A stretch of 64,000 nucleotides of DNA from Mesostigma viride (lineage: Eukaryota; Streptophyta; Mesostigmatophyceae; Mesostigmatales; Mesostigmataceae). Positions 1 to 8,823 of this stretch are shown here, piece by piece (within the stretch, counting starts at the first letter, position 1; each line of letters starts with the position of its first letter). The stretch covers positions 189,887 through 253,886 of the forward strand of contig RPFO01001338.1 in NCBI GenBank assembly GCA_009746045.1, read 5' to 3'. The notes beneath the pieces are model-generated. The model did no database searches. It was not told where the DNA came from and saw only the letters and a program-made list of their open reading frames with translations. Made by a program: the position numbers and the translations under genes.

Positions 1-213
1 TTCAAGATTCAAGATCTACTATTTCCCGCGGCGCCGAATCTTTCACCAGGTCGATCATGATTCCACAACCGGCTGGATCCCTTTTTATGACGCTGGAAAC
101 CTGCCCTTTCAGTACAGTTATTGCTTGTCCTTTTTGTCCTTATTGTTTACTAGAGTAACCCGCTGGCTCCGCCCAGCCCAAAACAGGGTCCCTTTTTTTT
201 GGCAGTACTTCGC

Positions 214-276
214 CCCGCTGCCCGCTGCCCGCTGCCCGCTGCCCGCTGCCCGCTGCCCGCTGCCCGCTGCCCGCTG
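214..276. repeat. 7-bp tandem repeat (CCCGCTG)n
   Basis: About nine head-to-tail copies of the heptamer CCCGCTG. A short recurrence of the same words (GCCCGGCTGCCCGCTGG) lies at about 323-340, just before the foldback element begins. The repeat keeps reading frames open on both strands, so the small ORFs across it are not evidence of a gene. Confidence 0.95.
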
Positions 277-350
277 GAATAGTACGGTGCTCGCTTCGCT
301 GGCGGATCGGTGCGCAGTACGCTGCCCGGCTGCCCGCTGGAATAGTACGG

Positions 351-2000
351 TGTTACGTCGCGTAACAATTTGTTGTAGTTACGGACGTAAATTAGGTCCT
401 TTGCCTCGGTCGTTCACCTAGGTTACGTGTAGTTTGTACTGGGACACTGTTGTCCTCGTGACAGTACTGTGGTGCATTGGATGCTTTTGGGCGTCGCGCC
501 GCGTACTTTACTAGTGGTTCTTATCCTTCGGGCAGAATGTAGTGGACCAGCGTGCATCTGTACATTTGTAGGCGAGGGCCAGGTCGGCCCGAGCATGCTG
601 GACCGTTGGTGATCATTTATGCACGTTCTACCCCTCGTGTGTGCACTCGGCGTGTGTTGAATGAATTAACACATGTTAGCTTGGGTCACGGCAGTGTAGT
701 TGTGTTTCCTTCCTCTATTCCTGGAGTAAACGGGTTCGTGTAAATGGCTTATGGTGTATTACAGTAATACATACGTGAATGCATTGAGATCTGCTCCGTC
801 TCGTTCGTCTTTCGCTAGGGGATCTACCTCCACCTCTACCTCTAATGGGCCTGATACTACCTAAACTGGTCAGGCCTCCTCTACTCAAACCTCTGGCGAA
901 AGACGAACGTGACGGAGCTGATCTCAATGCATTAACGTATGTGTTACAGTTAGCTGAGATACCTCGAGGCTGACTTGTGGCCGGAGCCACACAGGGGAAC
1001 ATACAGTGTGACCGGAGTTATTCTGGCGGAGACAGAATAACGGTGCCGAGCGCCGCCGGTTGTGGCGCGACGCACACACGTGTACGCAAGTTATGTAGCT
1101 AGCAACTAGTCTAGTGGACGTTGTGCGTAGTAACGTTGCTCCAGGTCTAGAAGCCTCTAGAACCTGGACACGTGGCGGACAAGTGAGCGTAGTCCAGTTG
1201 TCCTAGGGATCTCGTGTGAGTGATGTGTCCACGACATATAATGTGTGCCCACATATGGAGTGAATAATGACAAGGAACGCCCCGATCCCTGGCGTTGCTG
1301 CAGCCATCATTCTCACACTGAGTCCCCAACGTCTCCGACGTACATCTATATATCTAACTGTTACTATAATACGCCATACAACCATTTACCAAAACCCGTT
1401 TACTCCAGGAATAGAGGAAGGAAACACAACTACACTGCCGTGACCCAAGCCTAAATGTGTTAATTCATTTAACACACGCCGAGTGCACACACAAGGGGTA
1501 GAACGCACATAAATGGTCACCAACGGTCCAACACGCTCGGGCCAACATGGCCCTCGCCTACAGATGCACGCTGGTCCACTACATCTACTGATGCACGCTG
1601 GTCCACTACATTCTACCACAGGATCAGGACCACTAGTAAAGTACGCGGCGCGGCGCCCAACGGCACCCAATGTACCACAGTACTGTTACGAGGACAATAA
1701 TGTCCCGGTAGGAGCCTAAACGTAAACCTAGGGACAACCGAGGCAAAAGACCTAATTTACGTCCGTAACTACAACGAATTATTACGCGACGTAACAGCAC
1801 GCTGGTCCACTACATTCTACCACAGGATCAGGACCACTAGTAAAGTACGCGGCGCGGCGCCCAACGGCACCCAATGTACCACAGTACTGTTACGAAGACA
1901 ATAATGTCCCGGTAGGAGCCTAAACGTAAACCTAGGGACAACCGAGGCAAAAGACCTAATTTACGTCCGTAACTACAACGAATTGTTACGCGACGTAACA
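351..2000. mobile_element. Long-inverted-repeat (foldback) element, non-coding
   Basis: The left end TGTTACGTCGCGTAACA at 351 is mirrored at 1796 and again at 2000. The left arm, about 351-770, is the diverged reverse complement of about 1360-1796, so the arms are over 400 bp each. The last 204 bp (1593-1796) are repeated in tandem as 1797-2000, giving two right ends. Inside, 771-943 forms another hairpin (GCATTGAGATC ... GATCTCAATGC), and 948-1364 is the inverted counterpart of 44788-45187. No transposase is visible. The flanks (AGTACGG on the left, CCTCCCC on the right) show no target duplication. The long arms resemble Foldback or MULE-type elements, but the superfamily cannot be fixed from this copy. 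Confidence 0.75.
1593..2000. repeat. 204-bp tandem duplication of the foldback element's right end
   Basis: Segments 1593-1796 and 1797-2000 match almost base for base. Both start GCACGCTGGTCCACTAC and end in the inverted-repeat terminus CGACGTAACA. The element therefore carries two consecutive right termini. Confidence 0.9.
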
Positions 2001-2480
2001 CCTCCCCCCCCCCACTAATTCGAGCCGCTTGCGGCGTCTGAGAAACGAAATCTTGTCCGCTGGGCTCTCAAAGATGAGAAGAAGCGGAGGCGCCCCTGCC
2101 TTACCCCGCGCGCGGGGGAGGCGGTGGGCGGTCAGCTTGATCTCACCAAGAAGGCCCATGCGTGCAAGGATTTTGCTCTCAAACGCACGTGCAAGCTTCT
2201 CGGAATTCTCACCTGCTTCCATGTCGAAGTTCTTGAGTATGGCGTTGAGGCTGCGCTTGGCGAGCTCGGCCTCCTCGCGGAGGTCAAGCGTCTGCCGCTA
2301 GAGCTGGGCTGCGACGGCGGAGGTGGTGGAGGTGGTATGTTGCTTGAGCATGTCCGCCCAGGTCGTGATGGGAGGAGCATCGCCGGCCAGGCCAGCCGGG
2401 GCTGGCTTGGCGGCAATGTCCTTCACTGCCTGGGCGGTGAGGCCTGCTGTGTTCTGCAAGACCTCGATTGGGATGATGCC
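2001..2480 (-). pseudogene. LINE ORF1-like fragment (broken)
   Basis: Read on the minus strand in pieces of different frames, this stretch gives a coiled-coil-like segment (motifs LQNTAGLTAQAVKDI, then TLDLREEAELAKRSLN-like). It is followed by a basic segment ending near LLLIFESPADKI and FLRRRKRLE. This layout resembles the nucleic-acid-binding ORF1 of L1-type LINEs. The coiled-coil part recurs at 6300-7200. Frameshifts prevent a continuous reading. The left edge abuts the foldback element at 2000. The link to the LINE 3' fragments nearby is inferred from adjacency and from the composite copy at 5933-7200. Confidence 0.55.
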
Positions 2481-2754
2481 CTAACCATAAACCTGGAAAA
2501 TGCATTAGATGTGTTGGCTATATAGGCGGGCTAGGCCTGTAGAGCCACCTGCCTCGAATTGTTGTGCACACGGCACGCAACAGGTTGCCCGTGTCGAGGT
2601 AAGGCTGGCCGGGCGCACATGACGTGCCCGGCCAGCCACCTCCTTGTACATTGTGGTCAAATTGGGCATGGTCAGGAGCCTTTTGGATGGCATAGGAAGT
2701 GTTAGTGTGCCTTAATACTCAACTATTCTGACCTGGCCTGGCCCCAAGGGCATT

Positions 2755-3205
2755 CCCAAAAGGGTAGGGAAACATGTCACGAACTACAATAAGACATGTT
2801 GCTGGACGACCTACTAGTGGTCCCAGCCCAGTTTGAATACCGCATGCACTCTCTCTCCCTTCTTAGGACTGCCATGCAGAACAAGACGCGGTGGCAGAAG
2901 ATTGTCAAGGCTCACACGCCCGACCCTGTGGGCAACAAGCCACCTCCCCCCAAGATCGAGGAGGAGGCGTTTTGATCGGAGTAGTGTAGTTAGGATTTTT
3001 CTAGACTAGATAGATTTAATAGCGTTAGGTTATAGTTCGATTACGCGGCTCCCTCCAGTCCACCATCCATCAAGGAATATGCGCTACATGATCTCCCAAC
3101 GGAGGCATGTTATAATTTAATTAATTATAATTAATTATAATTAATTAATTAATTAATTAATTAATTAATTAATTAATTAATTAATTAATTAATTAATTAA
3201 TTAAT
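2755..3205 (+). mobile_element. 5'-truncated LINE copy (3' end, plus strand)
   Basis: A degraded coding tail (about 2790-2976) corresponds on the plus strand to the same C-terminal peptide as the better copies at 4555-5004 and 39455-39895 (VVPAQFEHRIHSLSLL, then TAMQNKKRWQKIV). The shared 3' UTR follows, with the tail GATCTCCCAACGGAGGCATG. It ends in a long AATT/TTAA microsatellite (about 3113-3204). Absence of the 5' part fits target-primed reverse transcription with 5' truncation. No functional protein can be made. Confidence 0.75.
3113..3204. repeat. (TTAA)n microsatellite, LINE 3' terminal repeat
   Basis: Almost pure AATT/TTAA tetranucleotide DNA directly follows the LINE tail. Similar AATTA or AATTT runs end the other copies of the family (4030-4071, 4452-4475, 5930-5947, 16540-16556), so the microsatellite appears to be part of the element's end rather than independent DNA. 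Confidence 0.85.
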
Positions 3206-3466
3206 AGACACGTGACTGCGTCACGTGAGCATAAGTCCTCAGTGGGAGGGGAACATGGGATGGAATGGATGGTGTAAGCTATCTAGGTCCTAGTTCCAGG
3301 GGTGTGGGCACCGCGGCCCGAATCGCTATGAATGCCATACTTGGTCACACGCGGAGCCCCCACAGGCTTGGGGGTGGTCTCCTTCATCACTACTTGCCAT
3401 CTATCCTTGTGCACCATCTGCCTCCATATTACAGACAAACCAGGAGGCTGCCCGGGTGTGAGCCCG

Positions 3467-3960
3467 TCATGCACGTCTAGTGTAGCACATGTCTGGACAT
3501 GCCGAGTCTATCACGAAAAGTCCACGGGTGGCGGCCCTGCCGCGCACGGCCGGGGGCACGCCAGGTGAGTCGTCATATCGCCCAGGCTGGGCGGGCTTGG
3601 TGCCAGCTAGTCTATCTGATGTATCTACCTGATGATCTGTGCGGGCCAGGTGCCCGGCTAGGCCCAGGCGCCTGTGCCTAATAATGTGGGAAACATATGG
3701 CAAATCAGCGTACAAATCCTCATTACTAGTCAGTGCAATCCAAAGGGGATGTTAAGGGCCTTGCGCAGCATCTTGGTGACGTTGCCGTCGAGTCGTTGCT
3801 CCAGCTCCTGCGTCAGTGTCCAGGTCTTGGCGCCGTAGGTCAGGATCGTCAGAATGACGACCTTGAAGAGGTCACGCTTGACGATCCGGGGTAGGGCGGG
3901 GTTGCTCCACCAGCGGTTTAATTTAATACTCACTACTGTTGCCTTCCTTAGCGTCTGCAC
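3467..3960 (-). pseudogene. LINE C-terminal fragment
   Basis: The minus strand encodes the segment LTYGAKTWTLTQELEQRLD followed by MLRKALNI (3730-3960). It continues in another frame with IIRHRRLGLAGHLART (within 3467-3715). The LTYGxxxW and RRLxxxGHxxR motifs are typical of the region downstream of the reverse transcriptase in many LINE proteins. A frameshift lies around 3716-3730. The catalytic reverse transcriptase and endonuclease domains are absent. It belongs to the same family as 39455-40110. Confidence 0.7.
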
Positions 3961-4029
3961 AGGTGGCCAACTGCCAAAACTAAAAACTTTAACGTTTGTA
4001 CTCAGAATGAGCTCAGATTTTGTGGCAAT

Positions 4030-4116
4030 ACTTCATTGGCTATTAAATTAAATTAAATTAAATTAAATTATAACATGCCTCCGTTGCAGGAGATCATGCA
4101 GCACATATTCCTTGAT
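4030..4116 (-). mobile_element. LINE 3' tail fragment (minus strand)
   Basis: An AATTA repeat is joined to AACATGCCTCCGTTG, then GGAGATCATG, then TTCCTTGAT. This is the reverse complement of the family's 3' terminal sequence. Similarity stops near 4116, so this is an extreme 5' truncation or was cut by later insertion. Confidence 0.7.
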
Positions 4117-4475
4117 ACAACATACCTAGTCACATGCACCGCTAACGCACGGTAAACATGCAACCAGCCATGTAGCCTTAGTAGCTTAGTCCTTGTTGTA
4201 CAGCCATGCTACGTCTTGGCTATGACCAGTTTACTCGCTCACGCTCCTTGTTATGCCATGCTCACATGGGTCTTATTGCACCCACAGATTGCCGGATCGT
4301 TAGCGTGTCCGTTTAGCTAACGTGCCCGAATGCAGCTGTGGCATGCCTTTGGCATGAAGGAGACTGGGGGTCTCTGCCCTTTCTCCTGTTGTGCACACAC
4401 AGGGATTAAAAGCACTTCGGTGCTCCGTGACTCCCCAACGGGAGCACGAGTTAAATTAATTAATTAATTAATATT
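4117..4475 (+). repeat. SINE-like segment with a LINE-related tail
   Basis: This non-coding stretch ends GTGACTCCCCAACGGGAGCA followed by an AATT repeat. The same ending recurs at 15586-15640. It resembles the LINE tail (GCTACATGATCTCCCAACGG plus an AATT repeat) but is not identical. A short element that borrows a LINE-like 3' end and the same microsatellite is the usual arrangement for a SINE mobilised by a partner LINE. No clear Pol III promoter boxes were found, so the class is tentative. Confidence 0.4.
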
Positions 4476-5004
4476 CCTTGATGGGGGTGGAGGTGGAGGA
4501 AGCCGCGTAATCGAACTAAGCTAACTCTAAGCTATCTAGTCTATAAAATCCTAACTACACTACTACTCGAAGCAAAACGCCCCTTCCTAGCTCTTGGGGG
4601 GGCCGGGGTGGCTTGCCCACAGGGGCTGGCGTGTGACCCTGGACAATCTTCTGCCACCGCTTCTTGTTCTGCATGGCAGTCCAAAGAAGGGAGAGGGAGT
4701 GGATGCGGTGTTCAAACTGAGCTGGGACCACTAGGTCAGCCAGCAACATCTGGGTGTAGTTCATGGCAGGTTTACTGTTAGCATCCTGGGAATTAATGTC
4801 CTTGGGGCCATGGCCAGGCCAGGTCAAAATATGCTGCCCTGGCTGGCCAAGCCGCTGGGGGCCGGCCAGACCAAGGGCGGAGTGTCGATATGTGTAGTAT
4901 TTGTTAATAATATCGATCTCCCCATGCTCTAAATATGTGTCTACTATGATAAATGATTTGAGATATTTTTTGCAGCCTAAAAATGTGCCGTTTTTGCGGG
5001 GCAA
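4472..5004 (-). pseudogene. 5'-truncated LINE copy, C-terminal coding remnant
   Basis: On the minus strand, the end of the LINE protein reads as MNYTQMLLADLVVPAQFEHR, then IHSLSLLWTAMQNKKRWQKI and APVGKPPRPP. The family 3' UTR follows down to an AATT run at 4452-4475. The upstream part (about 4900-5004) does not match the other copies and may be flanking DNA read through. The fragment lacks enzymatic domains. Confidence 0.7.
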
Positions 5005-5190
5005 TTTATAACTGTAATAATAATACTCAACATTCCGGGGCTCCCATTAGGTAGTCGACCTCAGTATGTACGAAAATACAATTACTTACAGCAGAGTGAA
5101 ATCACTCAAACCAAAGCAAACGCTCAAGCTATAAACCTATATACAGAGCCATGTCAAAGCTCTATACTACGATAAGACCAATGGAAACTC

Positions 5191-5640
5191 CTAACGGGAG
5201 GAAACTAATGGCCCCAGCACCGCAAAATCAGCCTGCGTACGGCGGAGCATGATGTCAGCCATGGCCCGAGTCAGCGCCACCGACAAGCGCTGACGCCAAT
5301 ATGACGTCCAGGTCCGCGCCGACCATGGGGCCCGCTGGCCCTCCAGGTCCAGCCGGTCCTCCCGGAGCCGGCAAGACTCCTTGAAGAAGGCGGAGGTCAG
5401 GGGCCCCATGGCCCCAAACTCCTCCAGGACAAAGGGCACCACACGATGGCGCCCGACGTCGCCGTAGGCCAGGAGCTTGGCCCGCTCCGCCCCGCGGTCC
5501 GCCGTGTAACCTGCCGTGAGGGAGGCCCCAGCCACGTGGCTAAGAGCCAAGGGCCGCACCACCGAAACGTCAATAAGCAGATGCCGGCCACCCCCCTCAA
5601 AGTCCAGCACCACGATGTCAGGCCGGTGGTTGGGGGAATA
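5191..5640 (-). pseudogene. Retroelement C-terminal restriction-like endonuclease fragment
   Basis: The minus strand carries RPDIVVLDFEGGGRHLLIDV, then SVVRP, AERAKLLAYG and VPFVLEEFGAMG, ending with RQRLSVALTRAMADIMLRR. The order PD - DVxVV - K - P(F/x)VxExxG is that of the PD-(D/E)XK nuclease-like region found at the C-terminus of many algal and protist retroelement proteins. Codons continue upstream in frame to about 5640 (YSPNHRPD). The reverse transcriptase is missing and no start codon context is convincing. This is therefore a fragment of an element distinct from the neighbouring LINE family. The call rests on motif order only. Confidence 0.5.
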
Positions 5641-5929
5641 GAAGGCAGCATATGGGATAGAAAGCAGTATATGGGAATATCATATATCATTGAAACATGA
5701 GTAACTTTGCCCCCATTGTCCTAGGGGATATGCCCCTAAAGTAGCGTCTTTTGTCCGCGTTTTTGCGTAGTACCGGGCACTGAAAGGGGTATATACCCCA
5801 CATCAGTGGATGGGATGGACCCCCACACATCCCATTTACATGGAAAAATCATAGTTTGGGTGCCCCAAGGCCAGCTTTGCATGTTATTCCATATTATGGT
5901 TTTGGGGGGTCTGGCATAGGACCCTCACC

Positions 5930-7200
5930 TTAAATTAAATTATAACATGACTCCGTTCATGGGAGATCATGTAGCACGTATTCCCTTGCTGGATGGATGG
6001 AGGTGGGCGAAGCCGCGAAACCGAACGAAGATAACTCTGAGCTAATCTCATCTAGAAAACCCTAACTACTCTACTCAGCAAAGCGCCCCTTCCTTTTAGG
6101 GGGTTGCCCACAGGGGCCTACCTGTGAGCCTGGACAATCGTCTTCCACCTCTTCTTGTTGTGCATAGCAGTCCAAGCAAGAGCTAGCGCGTGAATGCGGT
6201 GTTCAAACGTTGCTGGGACCACTAGGTCAGCCAGCAACTGCTGTGTGTAGTTCATGGCAGGTTTACCCAGGTTTCTAGCAAAATTCTTAGGGCCAGGTCG
6301 AAGTTCTTGACGATGACGTTAAGGCTGCGTTTGGCGAGCTCGGCCTCCTCGCGGAGGTCGAGCGTCTGCCGCTGGAGCTGTGCTGCGACGGTGGAGGTGG
6401 TGGAGCCGTGGTGTGTTGCTCAAGCATGTCCGCCCAGGTCTGGGTGGGAGGAGCATCGCCAGCCAGGCCAGCGGGGGCTGGCTTGGCGGTAATGTCCTTC
6501 ACCGCCTGCACGGGCGGTGAGGCCTGCGGTGTTTTGCAAGCACCCAATGGCGATGGCGTTGTCCTCAGTGGAGGCGCTTAATTGCATGTCGATGTCGCGG
6601 AGCTGAGCGGTGATGTCCAGAGTCGGTGGAGTCGGGGGGGGGCGGGGGGGGGAAGAGGCGAGGAGGGTGGAGGTGGCGGTGGGGATGGCGGGGAGCTCAG
6701 CAGCCAGCGCGCGGCCCACAGCTGCCACATCTGCAGCGAGGGGAGTCACGTGCTGTGAGATGGCTTCTTGAAGGTGGAGGAGGAAGGTGGATTCGGTTAA
6801 GGGGGAGGATACCCAGAGGTCTTCGGCAGAGGATGGTAAAGAGGGCGGCGAGCTGAAGGCGCGGTCGGGACCAGCCGGGCAGGTGGTCAGGTCCGCGGTG
6901 GGTAAAGCGGCCATCAGGTCCATTGTGGAGGCCTTGATGGGAATACGTATAGAGGCGCTGGCACAGGTCAAGGAGGGAGGCGTACGACCCATAAAAGATG
7001 AGCTTTGGACAGTATCTTGATGGGTAGCATGTCGAAATAGCTGGGTCTGTTGACGTCAAAGGTGGGCTGGGGGCTGGCTTGGCAGCAATGTCCTTCACCG
7101 CCTGGGTGGTGAGGCCTGCGGTGTTTTGCAGGCACTCGATGGCGATGACGTTGTCCTTGAGGCACTTGTCCATCGATGTCACGGAGCTGGGCGGAGCTGT
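5930..7200 (-). mobile_element. Internally deleted LINE copy (ORF1 remnant fused to 3' end)
   Basis: On the minus strand the ORF1-like portion (about 7200-6300; LRDIDMQLSAS, CLQNTAGL and QRQ-type coiled-coil words) passes directly, near 6290, into the last few hundred bases of the LINE (about 6290-5948, ending in an AATTA repeat). The whole reverse transcriptase region is absent. The ORF1 part itself contains a partial duplication (the LQNTAGL segment appears near 6540 and again near 7120). A non-autonomous derivative made by internal deletion is the simplest reading. Confidence 0.6.
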
Positions 7201-7364
7201 GGGGAAGTATAAGCATAATTCACCTTACTGTGGGAAGAATCACCAGGAGCGACCGCTAGGGTCTGGCTCCATCTAGATAGAATAGACTGGTAGGATTGTG
7301 TGCCCCAGCCGGGCTTCTATCATATCCATACTCATCAATCCATCCATCCATCCATATCAGGGTG

Positions 7365-8082
7365 TGTAACAAGCAAAAATGACTTTGTTGTTACATCCTT
7401 TGTTTTGTGAATGTTTGACTTTTATTCGAGGACTTTTGGATCAGTATTGGGAAAGTTATGAGGTTTCCAAGAAGGCGGTACTTGAAACTTGTACTTTGTC
7501 AACCGACTGTTAGAAGCCCTTATTGGTCGTGGCCTGATCCACGTGGGGTTATAGTTTGTTGGTCGGTACTACCAAGTCTTAAATGTTCCTTTGGGACTTT
7601 GGTGCTTACTACAGATTCAGGATCTCATGTACAGATTCTGCCAGGCTGTTGGTGTTGTTGTTCTGTTTTGTGTGACTAGGATGGATACGAGGATCTTGTT
7701 TAGAATTCCATGATTTTGATTGGTTCTCTTCAGGCTAAGGTTGAGGCATGCTCGACAAGCACGTCGATATCAAGGACGTGGGGTCGCCATTGTTGCTACG
7801 TTGGTTTTGATTCATCATGGTATAATAAAGCTTGTCTTTGTTGTCCTGGCATTCATAAGAGCCCCTTGGCTATAGACGTCCTTCAGTTCCACAGAGGTCG
7901 TCTATACACGAGCTTGTCTTTGTGTCTACAAGGGGTTGTGATTCCCTAAATCACGTGCTGTGGAATTTCCATCTCAACGTTGCTCGGATACTTGAAGTTC
8001 TGCAACTCAAGAAAGCAACCCAGGTAAAAGATCTTTCATATTGGACTGTGGATGATGCTGATGATCATTTTTAGTCGTTACA
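7365..8082 (+). repeat. 5' LTR of the Gypsy-type element
   Basis: The LTR runs from TGTAACAAGC to TTAGTCGTTACA. Compared with the 3' LTR it has short indels (for example near 7400, 7691 and 7846) and few substitutions. Confidence 0.92.
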
Positions 8083-8083
8083 T

Positions 8084-8100
8084 TGGTATCTGAGGATCTC
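8084..8100 (+). promoter_or_regulatory. Primer-binding site, initiator tRNA-Met type
   Basis: TGGTATCTGAG starts 2 nt after the LTR. It resembles TGGTATCAGAGC, the common complement of the 3' end of initiator tRNA-Met used by many LTR elements; one mismatch is visible in the first ten bases. Confidence 0.7.
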
Positions 8101-8267
8101 TACTTTGGTGTTTCTCTTGAAGTTGTAACCTTCCGGGTAGTACAACGTTGATCAGATGTCTGTCATCCGAGAAGATTCATAGAGTTGCGGAAAACTTACG
8201 GTGATACAGAGAGAGACACATCCTTATGTGACTGTCTTGCTCTTTAACACTGGAAGTCAGCCGTAAC

Positions 8268-8565
8268 AGTTAGGTTAAATAGTGCCGGAACCTTCCGCCG
8301 AATTAACTTGGGTGCTCGGCAGTGGTTATTCCGGGCAAAATAGTGTGACGGACCGATTTGCCTCAGGCGGCAAAAGGTTCCGGCACTATTTAACCTAACT
8401 AAAACCCGTGCACCTTGGAGGTCAGGGGTCCGAATCCGGACAGCTCCGGCGCATTTACATTTGCGTGCTCAGCGACCTAGGCGGATGTCTCATATTCAAC
8501 CCACCCTCCACGAGGCCAGGTTTTAGTTAGGTTAAATAGTAGAGACCGTTGTCTCTACTAGGCAG
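8268..8565. mobile_element. Palindromic element, AGTTAGGTTAA family, type 1 (incomplete)
   Basis: Module 8268-8400 starts AGTTAGGTTAAATAGTGCCG and ends with its reverse complement, with an internal unpaired centre. A 124-nt spacer (8401-8524) begins AAAACC and ends GGTTTT. A second start of the same terminus follows at 8525 and closes early in a mini-hairpin (AGTAGAGAC ... GTCTCTACT). The right end is missing. A B-box-like GGGTCCGAATCC lies at 8426-8437, 25 nt after the first module. It sits in the untranslated leader of the Gypsy-type element. No protein is encoded. Confidence 0.75.
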
Positions 8566-8589
8566 ACGATCGCGACTTCATGTGGTAGT

Positions 8590-8823
8590 ATGAGTAGTTT
8601 GAAGACACAATCACCTTTACCCCCTACTAATCAAGGTGCAAGCGACCCGTCATCATCTCTTGAACCCATTGCTTGGGAAGGTGCTGAGACAACTACTCAT
8701 ACTCCACGGCGTCAACTTAATTTCAATCGTACTTCTATGACTGAAGTGAGGCGGGTTACACAATCACCTTCATCCCTACGGAACCAGGTGTGGGCGAACT
8801 TCTTCTCCTTCACCTCTCCCTGA
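8590..8823 (+). pseudogene. Short ORF in gag position of the Gypsy-type element
   Basis: A 77-codon ORF (MSSLKTQSPLPPTNQGAS...) is the first ATG after the leader. Its serine/proline/threonine-rich composition would fit the beginning of a gag, but no capsid or zinc-knuckle motif follows and the frame closes at once. The call is positional only. Confidence 0.3.

Noticed and set aside
125-421. 98-codon ORF over the first repeat
   Set aside because: It is kept open by the CCCGCTG heptamer array and runs into the foldback element end.
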